Positions 5,520 to 13,195 of a DNA stretch of 13,320 bases are shown piece after piece. Origin of the DNA: an uncultured Oscillospiraceae bacterium (lineage in GTDB: Bacteria; Bacillota_A; Clostridia; Oscillospirales; Oscillospiraceae). Under the pieces are notes generated by a model. It worked only from the letters and a program-made list of their open reading frames with translations. It was not told the DNA's origin and searched no databases. The stretch lies in contig CAJTTS010000085.1 of NCBI GenBank assembly GCA_910579155.1, positions 1 to 13,320 on the forward strand. The letters run 5' to 3'. The translations under genes were made by a program, and so were the position numbers. The number at the start of each line of letters is the position of its first letter. Position 1 is the first letter of the stretch.

Positions 5520-6686
5520 TCAGCGCTGGTCCATGGCGGTCTTGAAGCGAAGCAGGGCGTCTTCCAGCGCCTTCCGGGTGCAGGCCAGGTTAATGCGCTC
5601 GAAGCCGTCCCCCGCCGGGCCGAAGATGAAGCCGTCGTCCAGGAACAACTGGGCCTTTTCGTTGAGGAACTTGGCCAGGGTCTGGCCGTCCATGCCGAAG
5701 CAGCGGCAGTCGAACCAGCACAGGTAGGTGCCCTCCAGGTCGGCCACCCACACGTCGGGGAAATGCTTGGCCATGAAGTCCTTAAAATACTGGTAATTAC
5801 CCCAGATGTGCTGGTTGAGCTGGTCCACCCAGTCGCCGCACTTCCAGTAGCCCGTCTCCAGGGCGCGAATGCCGAAGATGCTGTAGCTGTAGCAGCCGCA
5901 GACGTTGACCTCGTCGTCCAGCTTCTTGCGAAGCGACCCGTTGGGAATGATGGCGTTGGCCACGCACAGGCCGGCCAGGGAGAAGGTCTTGCTGGCGGCG
6001 GTAAACAGGACGCAGTTGTCGGCGTACTTCTCCCCCAGGGTGGGATAGCTGATGTGCTGATGGCCGGGCATGATGAGGTCAAAGTGGATCTCGTCGCTGA
6101 CCACCAATACGTTGTGCTTCAGGCAGATGTCGCCCATCCGGCGCAGCTCCTCCTCCGTCCACACCCGGCCCACCGGGTTGTGGGGACTGCAAAGGATGAA
6201 CATCTTACACTGCTTGGCCTTCTCCTCGAAGTCGTCGAAGTCGATCCCATAGCGGCCGTTTTCCAGCTTCAGGGGGCACTCCACCAGCTTGCGGCCGTTC
6301 AGGTTCACCGCCCGGTAGAAGGGATAGTAGACCGGGGTGAGTACCAGCACGCTGTCCGTGGGCTGGGTGTAGGCCCGGACGGAGGCATACAGCCCCTGCA
6401 CCACGCCGTTGGTCTGGACGATCCAGTCCTGCTGGATGTCCCAGCCGTGACGGGTGGACAGCCAGTGCTTGACCGCGTCGGCGTAAGGCTTGCCCCACCA
6501 GGTGTAACCCCACATGCCGAACTCGGCGGTCTTTTTCAGCTCCTCGATGATCTCCGGCGGGGAGAGCAGCTCCATATCGGCCACAGACAGGGGCACCACC
6601 CCGGGGGCTGGGTCGGGGCCGATGGCGTCCCACTTGGCGGCTTCCATCCCCACGCGGGCGTGGGCGGTTTCAAAATCGTATTTCAT
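5520..6686 (-). CDS. MalY/PatB-family PLP-dependent C-S beta-lyase or aminotransferase
   Basis: A 388-aa fold-type I pyridoxal-phosphate enzyme. Characteristic MalY/PatB features are VPLSVADMEL near residue 31, GYTWW near 60, SPHNPVGRVW (Asn170), VVSDEIHFDL (Asp198 binding the pyridine nitrogen) and AASKTFSLAGL with Lys233 as the Schiff-base lysine. Characterised relatives split the C-S bond of cystathionine or cysteine S-conjugates to a thiol, pyruvate and ammonia; some also transaminate. The start at 6684-6686 is chosen for AAAGGAA 7 nt upstream; the frame also stays open to a GTG at 6725, abutting the previous stop, without a ribosome site. It lies 39 bp after the proximal esterase and 9 bp before the amidohydrolase, so the three are one transcription unit. 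The family call is firm; the lyase activity on a particular conjugate is inferred. Confidence 0.9.
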   Translation of the reverse strand: MKYDFETAHARVGMEAAKWDAIGPDPAPGVVPLSVADMELLSPPEIIEELKKTAEFGMWGYTWWGKPYADAVKHWLSTRHGWDIQQDWIVQTNGVVQGLYASVRAYTQPTDSVLVLTPVYYPFYRAVNLNGRKLVECPLKLENGRYGIDFDDFEEKAKQCKMFILCSPHNPVGRVWTEEELRRMGDICLKHNVLVVSDEIHFDLIMPGHQHISYPTLGEKYADNCVLFTAASKTFSLAGLCVANAIIPNGSLRKKLDDEVNVCGCYSYSIFGIRALETGYWKCGDWVDQLNQHIWGNYQYFKDFMAKHFPDVWVADLEGTYLCWFDCRCFGMDGQTLAKFLNEKAQLFLDDGFIFGPAGDGFERINLACTRKALEDALLRFKTAMDQR

Positions 6687-6725
6687 GTTGGGTTCCTTTC
6701 TTTCTTTGTCCATATACCGGCCCAC

Positions 6726-7730
6726 TTACGCGTCCAGCAGTTTTTTGTAGAAAGCCCCGCTGCGCTCCAGGCATTCCACCGCCTCGGGCATCATACGTCC
6801 GTAGTGCATAAACGCATGAAGTACGCCGGGGATCACATCCAACTGAACGTGCGTGCCGTGGGTGGACAGGATGGCTTCCAAGAGCCGGCTGTCGTCCAGC
6901 AGGGGGTCCAGATCCCCGCAGCACAGATAGGTGGCGGGAATGCCGTGGGTCAGGTCGGCGTTGATGGTCCGGTAATAGGGGTTTTCCATGTCGGCCCCAT
7001 CGGGCATATAGTTGTTTTTGTAGGCGGCCAGGTCGCAGCGGCGCATCCCGTCCAGCTCAGAGCCCTGTAGGCGGCGGGTGACGCCGTCCGTCAGGCCGAC
7101 GCCGGGATAGTACAGCAGCAGGGCGGAGACGTAGTCGTTCCCGCCAAAGGCGTCCCGCAGGTAAAGATTCGTGGCCAGGGACAAATTACCGCCGCCCGAG
7201 TCGCCCGCGATGGCCATCCGGTCAGGCAGGATGCCCCACGGCGCCCCGTTCTCATGGAAGTACCGGACCACTGCGGCACATTCGTACAGCGGAGTGGGGA
7301 ACTTTGCCTCAGGCGCCAAATGGTAGTCCACCCCGATCACCGCGCAGCCGCTGGCCGCCATCAGGCAGCGCATCAGACGGTCGTGGGTGTCGTTGTTGCC
7401 CACGGTAAAGCCGCCGCCGTGGATGAACACCACCGCATGGTGCTGCGGGGCGGCGTCCGGATAGTAGATGCGCACCGGGACCGGGCCGATGGGGCCCTCC
7501 ACCGTGGTTTCCACGGTCCTGTGCGCTTCAGGACCGCCCTCGTTCCAAAAGCGGCGCTCTTCGACGTAGTTTTTGCGCATCTCCTCCAGTGAACAGTTGG
7601 TGTCAAAGGCCCCCTTTGCGTGGGCCTCCTGCCAATCAATCACCCTGCGCATACCTTCACTCAGATGGAGGCGGGGGTCCAATTTGTTGACCTCATAGTC
7701 TACTGTATAGTCCGGCATAGAGAATTTCAT
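6726..7730 (-). CDS. HSL-family (family IV) alpha/beta-hydrolase esterase, proximal copy
   Basis: A 334-aa paralogue of the distal esterase with the same cap, oxyanion and triad layout: HGGGF (104-108), Ser178 in GDSGG, Asp275 in DLDPLLDD and His305 in GVLHAFMHYG. Both share the N-terminal pattern MPD..DYE.NK.DP and the segment YVEERRFWNEGGPEA, so they arose by duplication rather than by convergence. Differences cluster around residues 209-225 and 242-245, which may line the acyl or alcohol pocket and suggest split substrate ranges (inferred). AAAGGAGG lies 9 nt before the ATG. It is the first gene after the hairpin at 7855-7882 and so possibly the head of its own transcript. No signal peptide is seen. 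Confidence 0.92.
   Translation of the reverse strand: MKFSMPDYTVDYEVNKLDPRLHLSEGMRRVIDWQEAHAKGAFDTNCSLEEMRKNYVEERRFWNEGGPEAHRTVETTVEGPIGPVPVRIYYPDAAPQHHAVVFIHGGGFTVGNNDTHDRLMRCLMAASGCAVIGVDYHLAPEAKFPTPLYECAAVVRYFHENGAPWGILPDRMAIAGDSGGGNLSLATNLYLRDAFGGNDYVSALLLYYPGVGLTDGVTRRLQGSELDGMRRCDLAAYKNNYMPDGADMENPYYRTINADLTHGIPATYLCCGDLDPLLDDSRLLEAILSTHGTHVQLDVIPGVLHAFMHYGRMMPEAVECLERSGAFYKKLLDA
7408..7436. repeat. 29-bp exact direct repeat, copy 2
   Basis: Identical to 3885-3913 and in the same orientation, 3,523 bp away. The segment between the copies contains the whole MalY-type and M20D genes. Confidence 0.85.
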
Positions 7731-7854
7731 GCTCAGCCGCCTCCTTTTATGTTCTATTTATCATGACTGGGCCGCCTTTTTACTCGCCTCAATTCGACAC
7801 CCCATGCCGCAGAGAAAGGAGGAGGCGCCGTTTACTTCCCCAGGAGAGAAGGAA
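7731..7854. other. Upstream region of the proximal esterase
   Basis: Spacer holding the esterase ribosome site at its left end. On the minus strand a TTGAGG and a TGATAAATA are present, but their spacing does not make a convincing promoter. No ORF is supported. Confidence 0.3.
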
Positions 7855-7882
7855 GCGGAGCCGCCGCGCCGGGCGGCTCCGC
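7855..7882 (-). terminator. Hairpin after the MFS permease, probable weak terminator
   Basis: An 11-bp perfect stem (7855-7865 with 7872-7882) with a 6-base loop, 20 bp after the MFS stop. On the minus strand it is followed by CTTCCTTCTCTCC, a pyrimidine tract rather than a clean T run. It may end or reduce transcription coming from the transporter genes and so separate them from the esterase-lyase-amidohydrolase run. Confidence 0.5.
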
Positions 7883-7902
7883 GCTGGAAACGGTCGGGAT
7901 AC

Positions 7903-9174
7903 TTACTCCGCGGAGATGGCGTTGGAATTGGAGGCGCGGTGCTTCCTGATCAACCGTTCAGCCAGGAAGGCGCACACCAGGCCCAGCGCCATGGCGCAGC
8001 AGGCGGCGGTGAAAATGTTCTTGTAGCCGCCCACGGGGTCGGCCTCCAGCCAGCTTCCGCACAGGGAGGTGTAGAAGGTGTCGGGCAGGAAGCCAAAGAG
8101 GGAGGCGATGCCGATAACGCTGCCCACCATGTTCTTGGGGGTGCCGCTCTCGTCCACGGTGGCGTAGTACAGTGCGCGGAACACGTACACGGCCATGGAA
8201 GCCACGATGGTGATAATCATCACGGGCCACAGCACGGCGGCGGAGGCGGGGATGAGGATCATGCCGACGAAGCAGACAATGCCTACGATGCCCGCGCCGA
8301 TCATGGGCTTACTGGAGTTCTTCATTTTGGTGGCCAGCACAGCGGCCAGGGAGGCGCCGATGAGCTGGCAGACGATGCCCCGGTAGCTGGTGAAGGTGAC
8401 GGCGATGTTGGTGGGCATGCCGCAGAAGTCCTGGAGGTAGGGGGCATAGTAGGCGGCGGAGGCCAGGGTCATGGAGCCGCAGAAGATCAGGCCGGCCAGC
8501 ACGTAGGTGATGGGCCGCGTGAAGGCCACGCCCATGGCCTTGATGCTGTCGATGAGAGTGGCGTTGGTGGCTTCCTGAGCGTTGGATTTGGGCATGAGCA
8601 GAGCCAGGGCGACGCCCACCAGGATCATGATGACGGACACGGTGCGCACGATGGCGCCCATGGCCTTGACGCTATCGGAGGAGAAGATGTTGAACAGGGA
8701 CACGCAGATGGTGGTGACAATCAGGCCGGACACGCCGCGCAGGGCCTCCAGGCTGCCGAACATGCCGCCCTGCTCGTCGGAATCGGCCAGCAGGTTAATG
8801 CACTTGACGGAGGAGGACCAGAAGGTGAGCACGGTGGTGACGGCCCACAGCACGTGGATGGCCATCAGCATGGTGTAGCTGGGCCAGAAGGACTCCCACA
8901 GGCCCAGGATGCCGGTGCCGACCATGGAGAACACCAGCAGCTTCTTGGGGTCGAACTTATCGGCGATCCAGCCGCCGGGCAAATACAAAATCACGTTGGC
9001 GATGCCGTAGACGTTGAGCAGCTTGCCGTAGTCGGAATCCCGGCCCACCAGGCCCATGGCCTCCTGGAGGGGGGTGTAGTAGGTGTACATCAGGTAGGGC
9101 AGCACGTAGATGGTGTTCATAGCCAGCACCATCAGGATGAAGGTCAGGAACTTTTTCCCTTGCGGTTTTTTCAT
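7903..9174 (-). CDS. MFS permease, organic-anion/sugar-phosphate-permease-like
   Basis: A 423-aa polytopic membrane protein of the major facilitator superfamily with two six-helix halves. After a short basic N-terminus (MKKPQGKKF), TM1 starts at about residue 9. The motif A loop reads GGWIADKFDPKK (67-78). The second half starts near RPITYVLAGLIF, with a matching but degenerate loop at ATKMKNSSKP. The C-terminus is a short basic and polar tail. GGAGG lies 8 nt before the ATG. It differs clearly from the left-hand efflux MFS and lacks a neighbouring repressor, so uptake of a substrate for the downstream hydrolases is the simplest inference. It is separated from YitT by 97 bp and from the esterase by 172 bp with a hairpin. 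The substrate cannot be determined from sequence. Confidence 0.88.
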   Translation of the reverse strand: MKKPQGKKFLTFILMVLAMNTIYVLPYLMYTYYTPLQEAMGLVGRDSDYGKLLNVYGIANVILYLPGGWIADKFDPKKLLVFSMVGTGILGLWESFWPSYTMLMAIHVLWAVTTVLTFWSSSVKCINLLADSDEQGGMFGSLEALRGVSGLIVTTICVSLFNIFSSDSVKAMGAIVRTVSVIMILVGVALALLMPKSNAQEATNATLIDSIKAMGVAFTRPITYVLAGLIFCGSMTLASAAYYAPYLQDFCGMPTNIAVTFTSYRGIVCQLIGASLAAVLATKMKNSSKPMIGAGIVGIVCFVGMILIPASAAVLWPVMIITIVASMAVYVFRALYYATVDESGTPKNMVGSVIGIASLFGFLPDTFYTSLCGSWLEADPVGGYKNIFTAACCAMALGLVCAFLAERLIRKHRASNSNAISAE

Positions 9175-9271
9175 AACAATTTCCTCCGAATCTTTTGAAA
9201 TACAGGCCGGTAGGACGGGACCGTCGCAGGTTCTCTCTTGCCTCCTTCCTGTGGGGTTTGCGCCGAGACGC

Positions 9272-10150
9272 TCACGCCTTGCGGCCGGTGAGGGCCCGGG
9301 AGTTGAAGTTGCCGCCGATGAGCTCGTTGGCGGGCAGCAGCATGACGAAGGCGGCGGGGTCCAGGGAGGGCAGCAGGGCCTTCACCCGGGGCACCTCCGA
9401 GGGCTTCATGGCCAGGATGAGCATATTGCGCTCCGCTCCGGTGTACATTCCGGTGCCGGACAGGCGGGTCACCGCCCGGCCCAGGGCTTTCATCAGCGGG
9501 TCAGCCACCTGGTGGGCGTCGATGGAGGTGATGATCATGCAGATGCACCCCCGGTCGAAGCCCAGCACGATGCGGTCGGAGATCACCGAGCAGATGAAGA
9601 TGGTGATGATGGCGTACAGGCCGATTTCAATGCTCCCCGAGGCCGCCATGGACAGCAGCACCACCGTCCCGTCCAGCACCACGCTCATCTTGCCCACGCT
9701 CATGGTGGGGAACTTTTTGATGAGCAGGCGGTTGAGCAGGTCCGTGCCCCCGGTGGAGCCGTTGCCGATGGTGAGAAAGGCCATTCCCACCCCGTAGATC
9801 ACCCCGCCGAACACAGCGGCCACGGTGGGGTCGTCGGTGAGGGTGGGCAACCCCTCGAACAGCCAGATGGTGCCGGAGTACAGCGTGGCCCCCACGATAG
9901 CCCCGGCGGCGTATTTCCAGCCGTTGGTCAGCAGCGCCACCAGAAGAATAGGGATGTTCATCAGGTAGATCAGGGTGGCCACATTGATGGGGACAAATTG
10001 GTTGAGCACCACCGCCAGGCCGGAGATGCCCCCGGCGGCAATGTTGTTGCCAACCAGAAACAAATCCAGGGACAGGGAGTACAGCAGGATGCCACCCAGG
10101 ACATAGAGCCAGCGTTTGACGGTGGGGACATACTGAGACAGGTCGCTCAT
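9272..10150 (-). CDS. YitT family membrane protein (DUF161 plus DUF2179)
   Basis: A 292-aa protein with about five or six membrane helices in the first 200 residues, including LLYSLSLDLFLVGNNIAAGG and the family-typical GNGSTGGTDLLNRLL. A soluble C-terminal DUF2179 domain (about 215-285) is recognised by GTGMYTGAERNMLILAMKPSEVPRVK split around SGTGMYTG and the final LIGGNF. YitT-type proteins are widespread in Bacillota and their function is not settled. The start at 10148-10150 has GAGG 9 nt upstream. The frame extends much farther upstream, but that part lies antiphase inside the symporter gene and is not real. It begins 35 bp after the symporter stop, so it is probably co-transcribed with it. 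Confidence 0.9.
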   Translation of the reverse strand: MSDLSQYVPTVKRWLYVLGGILLYSLSLDLFLVGNNIAAGGISGLAVVLNQFVPINVATLIYLMNIPILLVALLTNGWKYAAGAIVGATLYSGTIWLFEGLPTLTDDPTVAAVFGGVIYGVGMAFLTIGNGSTGGTDLLNRLLIKKFPTMSVGKMSVVLDGTVVLLSMAASGSIEIGLYAIITIFICSVISDRIVLGFDRGCICMIITSIDAHQVADPLMKALGRAVTRLSGTGMYTGAERNMLILAMKPSEVPRVKALLPSLDPAAFVMLLPANELIGGNFNSRALTGRKA

Positions 10151-10185
10151 GGGCGATTCCCTCTTTTTCGCTTCAGGATGGGCCC

Positions 10186-11811
10186 TCAGATCAGGCCGTT
10201 GTAGGGCAGAGCCCAGGTGAACAGCAGGAACAGGGTGGTCAGTATGCCCATGACGATCAACAGCCAGCCGTAGCGCCGGTCGATCTGATACTCCCGGGCC
10301 ACCCGTTCCTCCTTGGGGAGGACCAGCAGGCTGTCCCGGTAGGCGGACTCCTCCGCCGTCACCGGGCTGACCTTGGAGCCGACGACCGCGAAGATCAGGC
10401 TCAGGTACAGGCCGATGAAGAAGGGGTCCAGGAAGTTGATGAAGATGGCGTTGAAGGGGGCGACCCCGAAGCCCACCAGGCATTTGGAAATGATGAAGCC
10501 CAGGAAGCCCGCCGTCATGGACCACCGGGCCCCGGTGGCGGACAGCTTGCCGGACACAATGCTCCCCACGCCGGGCACCAGCCAGGAGGCGGCGATGATG
10601 GTGGAGGCGAACCAGGAGATCACCCGCACCCCGCCCAGGCCCAGGTAGGCCAGGACCAGGGAGACGATGCCCACCGCCAGCATGATGATGCGGCTGGTGC
10701 GCAGTTGGTGCTTCTCGTCCTTGAACTCCACGGGGAAGATGTCCGATGTGACCGAGAAGCCCACCACCGACAGGAAGGTGGAGGCGGAGGACAGGCCTGC
10801 GGCCATAATGCCCGCCAGCAGCAGGGTGCCCACCAGCTTGGGCATGACGTTGAACGCCGCCCAGATCAGCACCCGCTGGGGGTCCTCCATGTTGGGCTGG
10901 AGGTTGATGACCGAGATGGACATGATGTTTACATACAGCAGGAACACGGTGGTGCAGATGGCGGCGACGGCGCCGGAGCGGAAGGTGACGTGCTCGCTCT
11001 TGGCCATCAGGTTGCGCCCCGCCTGCCAGGGGGATACGCCCACGGTGATAAACCAGATGATGCCCATGGTGACGGCGTACATCACCGCGCCGAACACGTC
11101 GGAGGCCCCGGTGCCGGGGACGTTGCCGTGGTAGTCCAGCAGGCCCTCGGCGGCGGCGGGGTTGTTCATCAGGTTCTCCAGCAGACTGCCGATGCCGCCC
11201 TGGGCGTTGAAGATGTAAGGTCCGGCGATGATGGCGGCCACGATGAACACCATGAACATCATGGTGTCGGTGATGATGACTCCCTTGGAGCCGGACCAGA
11301 AGGTGAACGCGGTGAAGCAGGCCCAGGCGATCAGCAGGCACAGCTCGTAGCTCAGCCCGGTGAGCTCCTGCATGAGGATGCCCACGCCGGTGATGCAGGC
11401 CAGCAGGTAGGCCGTCAGCGAGATGATGGTGATGATGCCGGCGATCCGGCGGTTGCGGGGGTCCTTATAGCGGGTGCCGAAGTACTCCGGCATGGTGCCG
11501 CACTCCGACCGGCGCAGGTAGCGTCCGAAGAACAGCGGCCCGAATACGTAGCCGCAGGCGCACATGGAGTTGAGCAGTACCAGGGAGGTAATGTTGCCGG
11601 TGTAACAGAAGCCCTGGTCCCCCATGAAGCCGTTTACCGACAGCATGGAGGCGAACAGGGTGCCTGCGATGAGGATGGTGGGGGCGTTGCGGCCGCTGAC
11701 GTAGTAGTCGTCGATGTCCTTGACCTTCCGTCCCGCCAGCAGCCCTACCACCAGATAGACCGCAATGCTGACGATAACGCCCACAAAGAAGATGATGTTG
11801 CCGTCGTTCAT
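10186..11811 (-). CDS. Sodium:solute symporter (SSS family)
   Basis: A 541-aa polytopic membrane protein of the SSS/SSF family, which couples sodium entry to uptake of amino acids, carboxylates, vitamins or sugars. Family signs are the N-terminal helix ending in AGRKVKDIDDYYVSGRN and the TM2-3 region TLFASMLSVNGFMGDQGF, which resembles the sodium-site signature. About 13 hydrophobic segments follow, with the last helix LLIVMGILTTLFLLF at the C-terminus. The start MNDGNIIFF is chosen because GGAGG lies 7 nt upstream and because its ATG overlaps the stop of the preceding small gene (ATGA). A frame extension to 11853 lies within that small gene. The substrate is not recognisable. Neighbours suggest an organic acid or amino-acid-like solute feeding the local catabolic enzymes (inferred). 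Confidence 0.92.
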   Translation of the reverse strand: MNDGNIIFFVGVIVSIAVYLVVGLLAGRKVKDIDDYYVSGRNAPTILIAGTLFASMLSVNGFMGDQGFCYTGNITSLVLLNSMCACGYVFGPLFFGRYLRRSECGTMPEYFGTRYKDPRNRRIAGIITIISLTAYLLACITGVGILMQELTGLSYELCLLIAWACFTAFTFWSGSKGVIITDTMMFMVFIVAAIIAGPYIFNAQGGIGSLLENLMNNPAAAEGLLDYHGNVPGTGASDVFGAVMYAVTMGIIWFITVGVSPWQAGRNLMAKSEHVTFRSGAVAAICTTVFLLYVNIMSISVINLQPNMEDPQRVLIWAAFNVMPKLVGTLLLAGIMAAGLSSASTFLSVVGFSVTSDIFPVEFKDEKHQLRTSRIIMLAVGIVSLVLAYLGLGGVRVISWFASTIIAASWLVPGVGSIVSGKLSATGARWSMTAGFLGFIISKCLVGFGVAPFNAIFINFLDPFFIGLYLSLIFAVVGSKVSPVTAEESAYRDSLLVLPKEERVAREYQIDRRYGWLLIVMGILTTLFLLFTWALPYNGLI

Positions 11812-11945
11812 GCGCCGTCCTCCTTCCGTTCTTCCTTGTCCCCGGAGGCCCACTTCTTCTCCTCACGCTTGAGGTAGACGTTCATGAAGACGCCGGACAG
11901 AGCCAGGAAGCCGCCGATGAGGATGGAATAAACGATCTCTCCCAT
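11808..11945 (-). CDS. 45-aa single-helix protein, likely symporter accessory subunit
   Basis: A short gene: MGEIVYSILIGGFLALSG, then VFMNVYLKREEKKW and a charged tail ending KEDGA. One transmembrane helix (about residues 4-24) is followed by a lysine/glutamate-rich cytoplasmic tail. AAAGGAG stands 9 nt before the ATG, and its TGA overlaps the symporter ATG as ATGA, showing translational coupling. Small one-helix partners encoded directly upstream of large sodium symporters are known in other families (for example YhdT with PanF, and MetS with MetP). By that analogy it probably assists assembly or activity of the SSS protein (inferred). No sequence match to those partners is claimed. Confidence 0.8.
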   Translation of the reverse strand: MGEIVYSILIGGFLALSGVFMNVYLKREEKKWASGDKEERKEDGA

Positions 11946-11970
11946 AGGATCGAACTCCTTTCTCGCGGTG

Positions 11971-11998
11971 GGGGGCTGCCGTTTGGCGGCGGTCCCCC
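11971..11998. other. Intercistronic bulged hairpin
   Basis: GGGGGCTGCCG (11971-11981) pairs with 11987-11998 over 11 base pairs, including one G-T wobble and one bulged T at 11993, around a 5-base loop. Neither strand has a following T run. It lies between the Bcd-like gene and the small symporter subunit, 23 bp after the dehydrogenase stop on the minus strand. It could protect the 3' end of the dehydrogenase message or lower read-through. Confidence 0.4.
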
Positions 11999-12021
11999 GG
12001 TTCGGATCGAACAGCGGGCCC

Positions 12022-13161
12022 TTACAGGCCCATGCGGGAGGCGATGACCATCTTCTGCACCTCGGAGGTGCCCTCGTAAATTTCGGTGATCTTGGCGTCC
12101 CGCATCATGCGCTCCACGGGGTAGTCACGGGTGTAGCCGTAGCCGCCGAAGAGCTGCACGGCCCGCCAGGTGACCTCACGGGCGGTTTCGGAGGCGAACA
12201 GCTTGGCCATGGCCGCGTCCGAGGAGTAGGGGTCCCCGGCGTCCTTGGCGGCGGCGGCGCGGTAGACCAGCAGCCGGGCGGCGTCCACCCGGGTCTGCAT
12301 CTCGGCCAGCATGAACTGGGTGTTCTGGAACTTGGAGATGGACTTGCCGAACTGCACGCGGTCCTTGACGTACTTCACCGTTTCGTCGATGGCGCCCTGG
12401 GCGATGCCCAGCGCCTGAGCGGCAATGCCGATGCGCCCGCCGTCCAGCGTCATCATGGCGATCTTGAAGCCCTTGTTGAGCTCGCCCAGCAGGTTCTCCT
12501 TGGGCACCTTTACGTTCTCGAACACCAGCTCGCAGGTGGAGGAGCCCCGAATGCCCATCTTCTTCTCGTGGCTGCCGAAGGAGAAGCCCTCCCAGCCCTT
12601 CTCGATGATGAAAGCGGAGATGCCCTTGTTGCCCGCGGCCTTGTCGGTCATGGCGAACACCACGTAGGTGTCGGCCACCTCGCCGTTGGTGATGAAGATC
12701 TTGGAGCCGTTGAGCAGCCAGTGGTCGCCCTTGTCCTCAGCGGTGGTGCGCTGCATGGCCGCGTCGGTGCCCGCGTTGGGCTCGGTGAGGCCGAAGGCGC
12801 CCAGCTTATCGCCGGTGGCCAGGTCGGGCAGGTACTTTTCCTTCTGCTCCTGGGTGCCGAAGTGCTCGATGGGCCAGCAGCACAGGGAGGTATGGGCGGA
12901 GATGGTCACGCCGGTGCTGGCGCAGGCCTTGGAAATCTCCTCCACCGCCATGACGTACTCCAGGTTGCCCATGCCCACGCCGCCGAACTCCTCGGCGATG
13001 GGGATGCCCAGCAGGCCGATTTCGCCCATTTTGGGGATCAACTCAGAGGGGAAGCGCTCCTGCTCGTCCAGCTCGGCGGCGATGGGGCGCAGCTCCTTGT
13101 CCACAAACTCCCGGAACATGGTCTGCATGAGCTGCTGCTCGTCGTTCCACTTAAATTCCAT
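12022..13161 (-). CDS. Acyl-CoA dehydrogenase, short-chain/butyryl-CoA (Bcd) type
   Basis: A 379-aa FAD flavoprotein of the exact usual length, catalysing alpha,beta-dehydrogenation of short acyl-CoA, or the reverse with electron-transfer flavoprotein. Domains: N-terminal helical (1-120); middle beta-barrel with the signature GAFGLTEPNAGTD (121-133); C-terminal helical with the second signature QLFGGYGYTRDYPVERMMRD and the catalytic base Glu363 in EIYEGTSEVQ. AAGGAG precedes the ATG by 9 nt. It starts 34 bp after the end of another acyl-CoA dehydrogenase gene, so the two are likely co-transcribed. No etfA or etfB gene is inside the window. The Bcd-type assignment rests on strong family resemblance; chain-length preference is inferred. 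Confidence 0.93.
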   Translation of the reverse strand: MEFKWNDEQQLMQTMFREFVDKELRPIAAELDEQERFPSELIPKMGEIGLLGIPIAEEFGGVGMGNLEYVMAVEEISKACASTGVTISAHTSLCCWPIEHFGTQEQKEKYLPDLATGDKLGAFGLTEPNAGTDAAMQRTTAEDKGDHWLLNGSKIFITNGEVADTYVVFAMTDKAAGNKGISAFIIEKGWEGFSFGSHEKKMGIRGSSTCELVFENVKVPKENLLGELNKGFKIAMMTLDGGRIGIAAQALGIAQGAIDETVKYVKDRVQFGKSISKFQNTQFMLAEMQTRVDAARLLVYRAAAAKDAGDPYSSDAAMAKLFASETAREVTWRAVQLFGGYGYTRDYPVERMMRDAKITEIYEGTSEVQKMVIASRMGL

Positions 13162-13195
13162 GGGGGAACACTCCTTTTCAGATGGATTTTTGAGA

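Noticed and set aside
4206..7070. A 954-codon open plus-strand frame opposite the esterase, amidohydrolase and lyase genes
   Set aside because: Its product is a G, H, V, Q and A-rich string with no domain, it spans four well-supported genes and their gaps, and such frames arise opposite GC-rich codons. It has no plausible ribosome site or promoter.
10151..11341. The upstream extension of the YitT frame to 11341
   Set aside because: The extra 397 residues are an Arg/His/Gly-rich out-of-frame reading of the symporter gene. The YitT protein itself begins at a good ATG at 10150.
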